Below are positions 1 through 7,276 of a DNA stretch of 31,552 nt, one piece after another; position 1 is the stretch's first letter; each line of letters opens with the position of its first letter. The notes beneath the pieces were generated by a model. The model was not told where the DNA came from, searched no databases, and worked only from the letters and a program-made list of their open reading frames with translations. Made by a program: the position numbers and the translations under genes. Source of the DNA: Verrucomicrobia bacterium UBA1727 (GTDB taxonomy: Bacteria; Verrucomicrobiota; Kiritimatiellia; RFP12; UBA1067); NCBI GenBank assembly GCA_002315875.1, contig DCIL01000031.1:1-31552 (forward strand), read 5' to 3'.

Positions 1-62
1 GATTTCAAATGCGACACGCCTGTGTAGAAAAGCGTTTGGGTCATTACGGCGGGTGATTATGA

Positions 63-68
63 TATAAT
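63..68 (+). promoter_or_regulatory. -10 box (TATAAT) of a probably leaderless promoter for the exosortase gene
   Basis: A perfect TATAAT ends 8 nt before the ATG at 77, and no Shine-Dalgarno-like purine run lies between them. A start point 7-9 nt after the box falls on or next to the A of the ATG, so the transcript would be leaderless. A convincing -35 is not visible; TTGGGT at 36-41 is 21 nt away. The rest of 1-76 holds no gene I can support. The same TATAATAC context recurs before other genes in this window. Confidence 0.6.
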
Positions 69-76
69 ACGCCTTA

Positions 77-943
77 ATGTTCGGACGGATAGATTATCGC
101 ACGATTCTAGTCGGTGTTGCGCTGTTGGCAATGGCTTTCGGCTATCGTACGATGTTTCTCGATCACGTACCGGTCGCTTGGGCGAATCCGGCCGAGGATA
201 TGTCGTTTGCCTGGTTCGTTCCTATCTTCTCGCTCTATGTTCTTTATCGCGAACGCAAAGGGATTCTTGAATCAGTCGGTGAGCCGTCCGCTTGGGGACT
301 TCTGCCGCTTGCATTTTTTCTGCTGATTGGTTTCCTCGGCATTCGCGGACATCAGGTACGCTTCGAGATTCTCGGTTTCGCGGGTTTGATTTTCTCCCTT
401 GCCTGGTCGTTCTATGGTTCTCGCACTGCGTGGCGTTTGGCCTTTCCCTGTGCGTTTCTTCTCTTCTGCATGCCGCTCGCGACATTTCTCGATGTGGTTA
501 CCGTTCACCTCCGCCTGATGTCGGTTTCGGTCGCCTATGGAGTGGCGAAGGGATTGGGACTTGAGATCGTCCGTCAGGGCACTATGCTCACCTCGCCGAC
601 CGGGGCTTTTTCGATTGATGTGGCAAGTCCGTGCAGCGGCATTCGTTCGCTCTTCGCCATGATGGCGCTTACTGCAGGTTATGCCTATTTCAATCAGCCG
701 ACCTGGTTGCGCCGCGGAATCCTCTTTGCGCTTTCGATCCCGTTGGCGGTGATCGGCAATGTTATTCGGATTCTTACGATCGTGCTGATCGCCGTAACCT
801 GCGATGCTGAATTTGCGACTGGTTTCTATCATGACTATTCCGGATACGTCGTCTTCATCGTCGCGGTTTCGCTGATGGTGGCGTGCGGCGGTGCGATCAA
901 TTTCTTTTCAGACAGGATGATGAGGAAATGGCAGCGGAACTGA
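77..943 (+). CDS. Exosortase (exosortase/archaeosortase family membrane transpeptidase)
   Basis: A 288-residue polytopic membrane protein, close to the usual exosortase core length. The family trio is visible: Cys186 in the context SPCSGIRS, Arg231 in GNVIRI, and His252 in FYHDYSG. These are the proposed nucleophile, Arg and His of a sortase-like enzyme acting in the cytoplasmic membrane. Exosortases cut proteins carrying a C-terminal PEP-CTERM signal and are thought to pass them to another surface acceptor. No PEP-CTERM protein is encoded in this window, so its substrates lie elsewhere. The ATG at 77 has no Shine-Dalgarno but sits just after a TATAAT box, consistent with leaderless translation. 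The 3' end overlaps the chosen mutS start by 16 bp, implying co-transcription with a repair gene, which is an unusual partner. The EpsI/DUF3485 partner often fused or adjacent in polysaccharide clusters is absent. Confidence 0.9.
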   Translation: MFGRIDYRTILVGVALLAMAFGYRTMFLDHVPVAWANPAEDMSFAWFVPIFSLYVLYRERKGILESVGEPSAWGLLPLAFFLLIGFLGIRGHQVRFEILGFAGLIFSLAWSFYGSRTAWRLAFPCAFLLFCMPLATFLDVVTVHLRLMSVSVAYGVAKGLGLEIVRQGTMLTSPTGAFSIDVASPCSGIRSLFAMMALTAGYAYFNQPTWLRRGILFALSIPLAVIGNVIRILTIVLIAVTCDAEFATGFYHDYSGYVVFIVAVSLMVACGGAINFFSDRMMRKWQRN

Positions 944-3384
944 CACCGATGATGAGGCAGTATCTCGCGATCAAGCGCGAGGTGCCGGCGGGCGCGATTG
1001 TGATGTTCCGCCTTGGCGATTTTTACGAGATGTTCGGCGAAGATGCCGTAACGGCCGCGCCGATTCTCGGAGCGACGCTGACCCACCGCGGCGACCAACC
1101 GATGTGCGGAGTTCCCTATCACGCGCTCAATACGTACCTTGCGAAACTGATCCGTGCCGGTAAGACCGCAGCGCTTTGCGATCAGGTCGAAGATCCGAAG
1201 ACCGCGAAGGGACTCGTTCGCCGCGAGGTGACGCGAATCGTCACGCCGGGCACTGTTACCGAAGATGGACTTCTCGACGAGACGGTCAACAATTATGTCG
1301 CCGCGGTGTCCGGCATGGGAATAGCCCTACTTGATCTTCCCACCGGCGAATTCACGGTCGAGCAGTTTGATTCCTTTCCCAAACTCGATGAGGCATTGGA
1401 GAGGTATCGTCCCGCGGAAATCATCGTATCCGCCAACGCTGTCATGCCGGCGGAACGCGCGGTGAGTCCTGTCGATGCCTGGACCTTCAGCGCCGATGCT
1501 GCGCTTGATGCGCTGACGCGTCATTTCGGCGTGGTGTCCATGGATGGTTTCGGCCTTGCCGGTCGCAGCGATTTGATTTCCGCCGCAGGCGCGCTGTTGT
1601 ATTATGTCGGCACCACACTTCGCCACTCGCTCGGCCACGTGCGTTGTATCCGCCTGCGGCGTAATGATGATGCGCTGGTGTTGGACGCGGGCGTGCTGCG
1701 TCACTTGCAGCTGCTGCCGGTGGGGGACGTGAAGCGCGAGGCGACGCTCCTCGGTGTTCTCGATGTCACCCGCACTCCGATGGGAGCGCGCACGATGCGC
1801 AACTGGATTGCGCGTCCGCTGGCGCGGTGCGTCGAAGTTAATGCGCGTCTCGATCGGGTGGCGCATTTCGTGGAAGACCGTGCTGCGCTCGCTTCGCTTC
1901 GCAACCTGCTGGTTGGGGTTAGGGATGTCGAGCGACTCATCGCGAAGGTTGATTCAGGCCGCGCCAATCCGCGCGATCTTAAGGGACTTGCAACCTCTCT
2001 GCGTCCAATCCCCGAAATCATCTCCTGCCACACTTCGCAAACCTCTCAAACTTCTCCTCACCTTATTCCTCAACCTGAGATTGTAGACCTCATAGATCGC
2101 TCCATCAGTGAGGATCCGTCGGTCATGCTTACGGACGGCGACTTCATCGCTCCGGGCTATGATGCCGAGCTGGACGAGTTGCGGCGGGTCACGGCAGAGG
2201 GACACCAGTGGCTTGCCGAGTTCCAGGCACGCGAGCAGGAGCGGACCGGCGTTGCCAAGCTGAAGGTGAAGTTCGTGCCGGCCTTCGGTTTCATGATCGA
2301 GATTCCGAAGTCCTTTGTCTCGCAGGCCCCATCGGATTACATTCGCCGTCAGACGCTTACCACCGGCGAGCGCTATGTCACGCCCGAGCTCAAGGAATAC
2401 GAGCAGAAGGCGCTCGGCGCCAAGGATCGTGCGGTCGCGATCGAGCAACGGCTTTTTAAGGAGATCCTTCTGACCATAGCGGCGAAGACAGTGGAGATAC
2501 AGGAAACCGCGCTTGCTCTGGGTGAATTGGACGCTACACTGGCGCTTGCAGACCGCGCCCTTGCAGCTGGATACGTGCGTCCTGTCGTGGACGATTCAGA
2601 TGTCGTTGAGATTGTCGATGGACGTCATCCGGTGATTGAACAGCTTCCGGACGCCGAACCGTTCGTCCCGAATTCCGCCACGCTCAATACGACGACTGAC
2701 CAGATCATGCTCATTACCGGTCCCAACATGGCCGGCAAGTCCACCTACATTCGTCAGGTGGCGACGATTGCGATCATGGCGCAGATGGGCTCGTTCGTTC
2801 CCGCCGCGTCGATGCGGCTCGGGGTCCTCGATCGTGTCTTCACGCGAATCGGCGCGGGGGACGATCTCGCCCGCGGCAGATCTACCTTCCTCGTCGAGAT
2901 GCAGGAGACGGCGGACATCCTCAATAACGCGACGCCGCGCTCGCTGATCGTTCTCGACGAAATCGGCCGCGGCACATCGACCTTCGACGGAATATCCATC
3001 GCCTGGTCGGTTGCCGAATATCTCCATGGCAAGGCGAGTGCGAAGGCGAAGACGCTTTTTGCGACCCACTATCACGAGCTGACGGATCTTGCGGATACCT
3101 TTAGCGGCGTGAAGAACTATACGGTGAAGGTGAAGGAAGAAAACGGTCGCATCGTCTTTCTCCGTCGCATCGTTCCCGGGGTTGCGGAGAAAAGCTTCGG
3201 AATCCACGTTGGCGCGATGGCCGGGCTCCCCAAGGAAGTCGTTGATCGTGCTGCAGAAATTCTCAGGAACTTGGAGTCGAATGAGATTGACGTTAACGGC
3301 AGCGGCAAGCCGGAAGCTCGGCAAGCGGTCCGCAAGCCCCGCAAACGCCTCTCCGAATATCCAGGACAGATGACCTTCTTCTAA
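928..3384 (+). CDS. mutS: DNA mismatch repair protein MutS
   Basis: An 818-residue MutS, near the usual 850. The mismatch-wedge motif is present as Phe32-Tyr33-Glu34 in GDFYEMFGEDA. The connector, lever and clamp domains follow, then the ABC ATPase with Walker A GPNMAGKST (598-606), Walker B with Asp677-Glu678 followed by IGRGTSTFDG, and the downstream FATHYHEL motif. The protein recognises mispairs and loops and licenses repair with MutL. I chose ATG 928 because the next residues match the normal MutS N-terminus (TPMMRQYLAIK). An in-frame upstream ATG at 883 lies deep in the exosortase gene, and ATG 949/952 are alternatives. An 18-residue Ser/Thr/Gln/Pro-rich insert (366-383, nt 2023-2076) interrupts the lever region after RPIPEI and looks unlike the rest of the family. 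Confidence 0.97.
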   Translation: MAAELTPMMRQYLAIKREVPAGAIVMFRLGDFYEMFGEDAVTAAPILGATLTHRGDQPMCGVPYHALNTYLAKLIRAGKTAALCDQVEDPKTAKGLVRREVTRIVTPGTVTEDGLLDETVNNYVAAVSGMGIALLDLPTGEFTVEQFDSFPKLDEALERYRPAEIIVSANAVMPAERAVSPVDAWTFSADAALDALTRHFGVVSMDGFGLAGRSDLISAAGALLYYVGTTLRHSLGHVRCIRLRRNDDALVLDAGVLRHLQLLPVGDVKREATLLGVLDVTRTPMGARTMRNWIARPLARCVEVNARLDRVAHFVEDRAALASLRNLLVGVRDVERLIAKVDSGRANPRDLKGLATSLRPIPEIISCHTSQTSQTSPHLIPQPEIVDLIDRSISEDPSVMLTDGDFIAPGYDAELDELRRVTAEGHQWLAEFQAREQERTGVAKLKVKFVPAFGFMIEIPKSFVSQAPSDYIRRQTLTTGERYVTPELKEYEQKALGAKDRAVAIEQRLFKEILLTIAAKTVEIQETALALGELDATLALADRALAAGYVRPVVDDSDVVEIVDGRHPVIEQLPDAEPFVPNSATLNTTTDQIMLITGPNMAGKSTYIRQVATIAIMAQMGSFVPAASMRLGVLDRVFTRIGAGDDLARGRSTFLVEMQETADILNNATPRSLIVLDEIGRGTSTFDGISIAWSVAEYLHGKASAKAKTLFATHYHELTDLADTFSGVKNYTVKVKEENGRIVFLRRIVPGVAEKSFGIHVGAMAGLPKEVVDRAAEILRNLESNEIDVNGSGKPEARQAVRKPRKRLSEYPGQMTFF

Positions 3385-3390
3385 TGCCAT

Positions 3391-4443
3391 ATGGAACGTA
3401 AACTTGCCGTAGGATGGTTTGACAACGAGTCGTTCGTGGGAGCGTGCGCACCGTACGCGGAGCGCATAAAAGAGGTGTACTTCGCCTGGCCGGGGGTTAC
3501 TGCGAGTCGCCCGATGGACGACTGGACGCCTGCGCGCAGGGAGCAGATTGTCGCAGACCTTAAGTGGGCGAGAGAGAATGGAATCGAACTCGATGCGATA
3601 TTTAACGCGAGTTGCTACGGAGACATCGCCATTTCCGAGACGCTGGCCGATCATGTGACCCAGATGCTGAACGAGATGGACGCCGCCGGACTCCTTCCCG
3701 AACACCTGACGACGACATCACCGTTCATCGCCACGGTCGTCAGGCGGCGATTCCCGTCGTTGAAGATCAGATTCAGCATCAACATGGACATTGCCAGCGA
3801 GATCGCACTCAAATACGTTGATGAGCTCTTCGACGGTTTCTATGCAGGCCGCAACGACCATCGGCGGCTCGATTATGTCGCGCGCATGGGGGCATGGGCC
3901 CGAGACCACGGCAAGATGATGGGTCTGCAGGCTAATTCCGGATGCCTGCGGAACTGTCCTTTCCACCAGTTTCACAACAATCTTCACGGACACAACCGGA
4001 TGGGACAGTCAGCGGCGGGCGAGAAATTCGGGTTTTCAGTATTCCGTTGTCGGACTAATTACGAGCGCGGGAACTATGAGGACTTCCTTCGGGCGATTTG
4101 GATTCGTCCCGAGGATCTTCCGCTCTACGAACCCCACGTCGGCGTTATCAAGCTGGCGACACGGCGGCATCCGAATCCAGCGAAGATAGTGTCCGCATAT
4201 GCGATGCGTTCCTATGATGGCGATCTTACCGAGATCATGGATCCGTTTTTCCGATTTCCGATGATTGTGGACAATTATCGCCTGGGTTCATCTCCGCTTT
4301 GGCCGGAGGTTCGTGAATGCCGCGATGCCGATAACTGCCGCAACTGCGGAAAGTGCGCGTCTTTGCTGAAGGCCTGCTCGCTGAGTCGCTTCAACGATGA
4401 AACGGGAATAACGAAAGAGTTCGTCGGCTTTTTTAAGGGCTGA
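3391..4443 (+). CDS. U32 peptidase-like protein, probable Fe-S TIM-barrel protein
   Basis: A 350-residue soluble protein whose pattern fits the U32 (collagenase-like/UbiU-UbiV/RlhA) superfamily. It has a repeating beta-alpha layout and a central NSGCLRNCPFHQFHNN segment with Cys185 and Cys189. Cys220 follows in FRCRTNY, and a C-terminal cluster contains ECRDADNC and NCGKCA. Members of this superfamily use clustered cysteines to hold a 4Fe-4S centre and act in tRNA/rRNA hydroxylation, ubiquinone hydroxylation or proteolysis-like roles. I cannot assign a substrate. The gene begins 6 bp after the mutS stop and is probably the last gene of that unit. There is no strong Shine-Dalgarno, so it may be translationally coupled to mutS. 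The C-terminal Cys cluster could hold a second metal site or a zinc ribbon. Confidence 0.55.
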   Translation: MERKLAVGWFDNESFVGACAPYAERIKEVYFAWPGVTASRPMDDWTPARREQIVADLKWARENGIELDAIFNASCYGDIAISETLADHVTQMLNEMDAAGLLPEHLTTTSPFIATVVRRRFPSLKIRFSINMDIASEIALKYVDELFDGFYAGRNDHRRLDYVARMGAWARDHGKMMGLQANSGCLRNCPFHQFHNNLHGHNRMGQSAAGEKFGFSVFRCRTNYERGNYEDFLRAIWIRPEDLPLYEPHVGVIKLATRRHPNPAKIVSAYAMRSYDGDLTEIMDPFFRFPMIVDNYRLGSSPLWPEVRECRDADNCRNCGKCASLLKACSLSRFNDETGITKEFVGFFKG

Positions 4444-4464
4444 GGGCTGACCTGCTTTTCCAAT

Positions 4465-4596
4465 TCTCAAGGAATTCTCAAGGAAATCTCAAGAAGTCTT
4501 GAGGAATCTCAAGAAATCTTGAGGAATCTTAAGAAACCTTGAGGAATCTCAAGGAATCTTGAGGAATCTCAAGAAATCTTCAGAAACTTGAAGGGT
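4465..4596 (+). repeat. Tandem array of 10-bp units in alternating orientation
   Basis: The gap between the U32-like gene and comM holds about 12 units with consensus TCTYRAGRAA. The spacing is exactly 10 bp from 4487 to 4586; the first two units (4465, 4476) are 11 bp apart. The cores CTCAAG and CTTGAG are reverse complements and alternate, giving 20-bp dyads such as CTCAAG-AAAT-CTTGAG. One unit carries the self-palindrome CTTAAG. The last recognisable unit merges into CTTCA(4578-4582)...TGAAG(4589-4593), followed by a T-rich run. It could be a protein-binding array, since 10 bp is about one helical turn, or a set of competing RNA hairpins ending the upstream transcript. No coding potential is seen. 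Confidence 0.9.
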
Positions 4597-4603
4597 TTTC
4601 TTT
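4578..4603 (+). terminator. Weak candidate terminator at the end of the 10-bp array
   Basis: CTTCA and TGAAG can pair in a 5-bp stem with a 6-nt loop, followed by GGTTTTCTTT and a later run of six Ts. The stem is short and AT-rich, so it may only work together with the preceding repeat hairpins. It is placed sensibly for ending the xrt-mutS-U32 transcript before comM. Confidence 0.3.
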
Positions 4604-4627
4604 AGGACTTTTTTGCTTTTGAAATGC

Positions 4628-4633
4628 CATAAT
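4628..4633 (+). promoter_or_regulatory. Candidate -10 box (CATAAT) for the comM-recA operon
   Basis: CATAATACGC resembles the TATAATACGC before the exosortase gene. It lies 42 nt upstream of the comM ATG, leaving room for a normal leader with a ribosome site. No good -35 is seen at 17 nt. The 10-bp array ends about 30 bp upstream and could be a binding region for a regulator. Confidence 0.4.
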
Positions 4634-4675
4634 ACGCGCACCTTCAGCGAAGAAGGTGGAAAGGTGGTGTTTCAA

Positions 4676-6223
4676 ATGCTGGCAAAATGTTATTCAGGTG
4701 CGCTCAACGGTGTTGACGCGATGACAGTCGAGATCGAGGTTTTCTCCTCTCTCGGCACCAATCAGTTCGCAATCGTCGGTTTGCCCGACCAGGCGGTCAA
4801 AGAAGCCAAAGATCGAATTCCCCGCGCGCTTCGCTCGTCCGCGCTTGCGCCGCGTAAGGAATACGACATCACGGTCAATCTTGCACCGGCCGATGTGAAG
4901 AAAGAGGGTCCAATATACGATCTACCGATTGCGGTTTGTCTGCTCAGGGCGACGTCGGTGATCAAGAACGAGCATCTTGAGGAATATGCGTTCGTTGGCG
5001 AACTGGCGCTTTCAGGTGAAGTTCGCCGTGCGCGAGGCGTACTTCCCATTGCGATGGAAATGCGACGCATCGGGCGTCGCGCAATCATCGTTCCGGTTGA
5101 GAATGCCAGCGAGGCCTCGGTGGTTCAGGGCATTGATGTAATCCCCGTGCATACGCTTCAAGAGGTTGTCCTTTATCTAAATGGAGAGCGCGATATTGAG
5201 CCCTGTCAGACCGACCTTGCCGAAATCGTCGCGTCCGATCGCGAAGGTGGCGATGACTTTGCAGACGTGAAGGGCCAGCAGAGTGCGCGCGATGCAATCG
5301 AGATTGCGGTAGCGGGTGGTCACAATCTGCTGATGATTGGCTCGCCTGGCTCGGGCAAGACCATGCTTGCGCGGCGCATCCCGTCGATTCTTCCGCCGCT
5401 TACCACTGAGGAGGCGCTGGAGGTGTCGCGCATCCATTCGGTTGCGGGTGCGGCGAAATGCAGCGGCGGGTTTGTCACGAGGCGTCCTTTCCGCGCTCCG
5501 CACCACACGGTAAGTTCCATCGGGCTCCTGGGCGGCGGAACCCATCCCGTCCCCGGCGAGGTCTCGCTCGCTCATCGCGGCGTTCTCTTTCTTGACGAAT
5601 TCGCGGAGTTTCCGCGCACTGCTCTCGAGGTCTTAAGGCAACCGCTCGAAGATGGCCATGTCGTCGTGTCGCGCGCGGCTGCGGCTTATGATTTTCCATC
5701 GAAATTCATGCTGGTCGCGGCGATGAATCCGTGTCCATGCGGGTATTCGGGCGATCCAAATCGCGCCTGTCGCTGTTCGAACACGATGATTCTTAAATAT
5801 CAGAGCCGAATTTCAGGTCCGCTTCTCGATCGCATCGACATCCAGCTCGAGGTGCCGCCGGTGCCGGCGAAGGAACTGCCGCGCATGAAGGGCGGTGAGT
5901 CCAGTGCGTTGATTCGCGAACGCGTGCTGGCGGCTCGGGCGCGTCAAAAGGAAAGATATAGGGGCATGCGCGGTGTGGTCACGAATGCCGATGTGAAGAG
6001 CCGTGATCTTGTTGATGTGTGTCGTTTGAGTCCGTCCAACGTCGACATGCTGGTGAGATCGATTGAGAGGCTCAATCTCTCGGCGCGCGCCTATGACAAG
6101 GTGTTGCGCGTTGCACGCACGATCGCCGATCTCGATTCCTGCGATGCGGTGGAGGAGCGCCATCTGTTCTCCGCTCTGAACTATCGCAAGCTTGATTCCG
6201 AAGAGAATACTCCCTTTGTGTGA
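4676..6223 (+). CDS. comM: ComM/YifB family AAA+ ATPase (Mg-chelatase-like)
   Basis: A 515-residue protein with the full ComM/YifB layout. An N-terminal Lon-protease-like domain contains LAPADVKKEGPIYDLPIA. The AAA+ Mg-chelatase core has Walker A GSPGSGKT (222-229) and Walker B Asp307-Glu308 in LFLDEFAEF. The typical NPCPCGY...CRCS cysteine segment follows, then the C-terminal helical domain. In naturally transformable bacteria ComM is a hexameric helicase that promotes branch migration of incoming ssDNA with RecA. The ATG at 4676 is preceded by AAGGTGG at good spacing. A longer TTG-initiated reading would add residues unlike the family, so I reject it. The gene heads a closely packed unit with yraN and recA, in line with a recombination role. 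Many non-competent bacteria also carry this family, so competence is not proven. Confidence 0.93.
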   Translation: MLAKCYSGALNGVDAMTVEIEVFSSLGTNQFAIVGLPDQAVKEAKDRIPRALRSSALAPRKEYDITVNLAPADVKKEGPIYDLPIAVCLLRATSVIKNEHLEEYAFVGELALSGEVRRARGVLPIAMEMRRIGRRAIIVPVENASEASVVQGIDVIPVHTLQEVVLYLNGERDIEPCQTDLAEIVASDREGGDDFADVKGQQSARDAIEIAVAGGHNLLMIGSPGSGKTMLARRIPSILPPLTTEEALEVSRIHSVAGAAKCSGGFVTRRPFRAPHHTVSSIGLLGGGTHPVPGEVSLAHRGVLFLDEFAEFPRTALEVLRQPLEDGHVVVSRAAAAYDFPSKFMLVAAMNPCPCGYSGDPNRACRCSNTMILKYQSRISGPLLDRIDIQLEVPPVPAKELPRMKGGESSALIRERVLAARARQKERYRGMRGVVTNADVKSRDLVDVCRLSPSNVDMLVRSIERLNLSARAYDKVLRVARTIADLDSCDAVEERHLFSALNYRKLDSEENTPFV

Positions 6224-6257
6224 TACAAACCCAAACCAAAAAGAAAGGAAAGAAACC

Positions 6258-6839
6258 ATGAACGAAAACAACATAACGAATAACGATCGCATCATGCGAT
6301 TCCGTCCGCGTCTCGCGTTCTATCATCCGAACGCAAAGGGCACGGGCGGTGCAGTGAAATTCGAGCTGATTCCGGCCTATGAAGACCGTGACGGCTGCAT
6401 CATGATGACAGTTGCGAATCAGGCGACTGTCGGTGACCTGCGGGCGCAGGTGCCGGTGTATCCGCGGTTCGATTGGGAGAAGAGCGTCACGGTGAAGCTC
6501 GACTTCAATGACCTCTGCAACATGCTGCAGGTCTTCCGCGGCGAATGCGAATCGATCAATGACGGTCGTGGCATGTATCATGCGTCGGCGAATGCCAACA
6601 CGCGAATCGTCCTTCGTCATCTTCTCGAGCCGGTTCAAGCGTATTCGCTCGAGGTCTATCGCTCGTCCACCAAGGGCGATGACGATCGTCGCACCCACAT
6701 ACTGATCAATCCCACCGAAGCGCTCGGGCTTTGCGAATCGATTGCCGGCTCGATGTCGGCGATCAGTTTCGGGGTGCCGACGACCTTGCCGTCCGACCTC
6801 AGGGACTCTGCGGAAGGGAAGCGAGTCGATGCGGCGTAA
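6258..6839 (+). CDS. Putative Whirly/PUR-like single-stranded nucleic-acid-binding protein
   Basis: 193 residues, no signal peptide. I do not recognise a named family with certainty. Two similar beta-strand/helix halves are visible. The first is KGTGGAVKFELIPA (27-40) plus strands, then FDWEKSVTVKLDFNDLCNML (71-90). The second is GRGMYHASANANTRIVLRHL (103-122), then strands ending in a helix around 153-167. Plant Whirly proteins show the same order: a KGKAAL motif, YDW followed by a strand and an SxTE-type helix, then an FFHD...GKVRKxL segment. These fold as a ssDNA-binding whirligig related to PUR-alpha. The acidic, low-complexity C-terminal tail also fits ssDNA-binding proteins. It starts at ATG 6258 with AAGGAAAG upstream and lies 34 bp after comM and before yraN and recA, which supports a DNA-processing role. 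The family call is an inference from pattern, not a search. Confidence 0.45.
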   Translation: MNENNITNNDRIMRFRPRLAFYHPNAKGTGGAVKFELIPAYEDRDGCIMMTVANQATVGDLRAQVPVYPRFDWEKSVTVKLDFNDLCNMLQVFRGECESINDGRGMYHASANANTRIVLRHLLEPVQAYSLEVYRSSTKGDDDRRTHILINPTEALGLCESIAGSMSAISFGVPTTLPSDLRDSAEGKRVDAA

Positions 6840-7257
6840 TTGCGAGAACATCGGCGTTCTTCACGGCTCCTGGGGTGAAGAGGTCGTGGTCGAGTATCTG
6901 CGCCGTCGCGGGTTCGAGATCATCGATCGCAATTCCACTCCGGTCGTGAGAGATCGCCGACTCGAGATCGACATCGTCGCGTGGGATCGTAGTTCCGACA
7001 CGATGGTGTTCGTCGAGGTCAAACAGCATGCCACGATGTCGCCTTACGCCAGGCGTATGCGCAGCGTTGACCGGCGCAAGAAGAACAATCTTCGCCGCGC
7101 TTGCAACGCCTGGCGTCGGGTGAACAAGTGGCATGGTTCGTTTCGCTTCGACATAGTCGAGGTCTATGGCGTTCCCGGCGGGGGACGTCCGGTGCTCGAC
7201 CATTTGGAGGACGTGCGGCTGTTCGTGCGTCCCGAAAGATTCGTAAACTGGTCATGA
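6829..7257 (+). CDS. yraN: YraN/UPF0102 family endonuclease-like protein
   Basis: 142 residues, slightly long for a family usually around 120. The conserved pattern is present: GEEVVVEYLRRRGFEI near the start, an N35 turn, then Glu46-Ile-Asp48 in LEIDIVAWD, and FVEVK with Glu63 and Lys65. This is a PD-(D/E)XK-type nuclease core. The family is widespread and commonly sits near recombination or rnhB genes; its exact substrate is not settled. ATG 6829 is chosen because AGGGAA lies about 8 nt upstream and the protein then begins just before the family's GE motif. A longer upstream reading would overlap the preceding gene extensively. As chosen, it overlaps the previous gene by 11 bp, suggesting translational coupling. 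The protein is strongly basic in its second half, fitting nucleic-acid contact. Confidence 0.85.
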   Translation: MRRNCENIGVLHGSWGEEVVVEYLRRRGFEIIDRNSTPVVRDRRLEIDIVAWDRSSDTMVFVEVKQHATMSPYARRMRSVDRRKKNNLRRACNAWRRVNKWHGSFRFDIVEVYGVPGGGRPVLDHLEDVRLFVRPERFVNWS

Positions 7258-7264
7258 AATAAAC

Positions 7265-7270
7265 GGAGGT
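7265..7270 (+). promoter_or_regulatory. Strong Shine-Dalgarno of recA
   Basis: A perfect GGAGGT lies 6 nt before the ATG at 7277, in the 19-bp gap after yraN. It is the best ribosome site in the window and contrasts with genes here that have none, suggesting high RecA translation from a shared message. Confidence 0.85.
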
Positions 7271-7276
7271 AAGGTT

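Noticed and set aside
1..76. Tail of an upstream gene.
   Set aside because: All three plus frames stop within 76 nt and none gives a recognisable C-terminus, so no call is made.
883..927. Upstream in-frame start for mutS at 883.
   Set aside because: It lies well inside the exosortase gene and adds residues not found in MutS proteins.
4465..4596. Possible CRISPR array.
   Set aside because: The units are 10 bp, adjacent and without unique spacers, and no cas gene is nearby.
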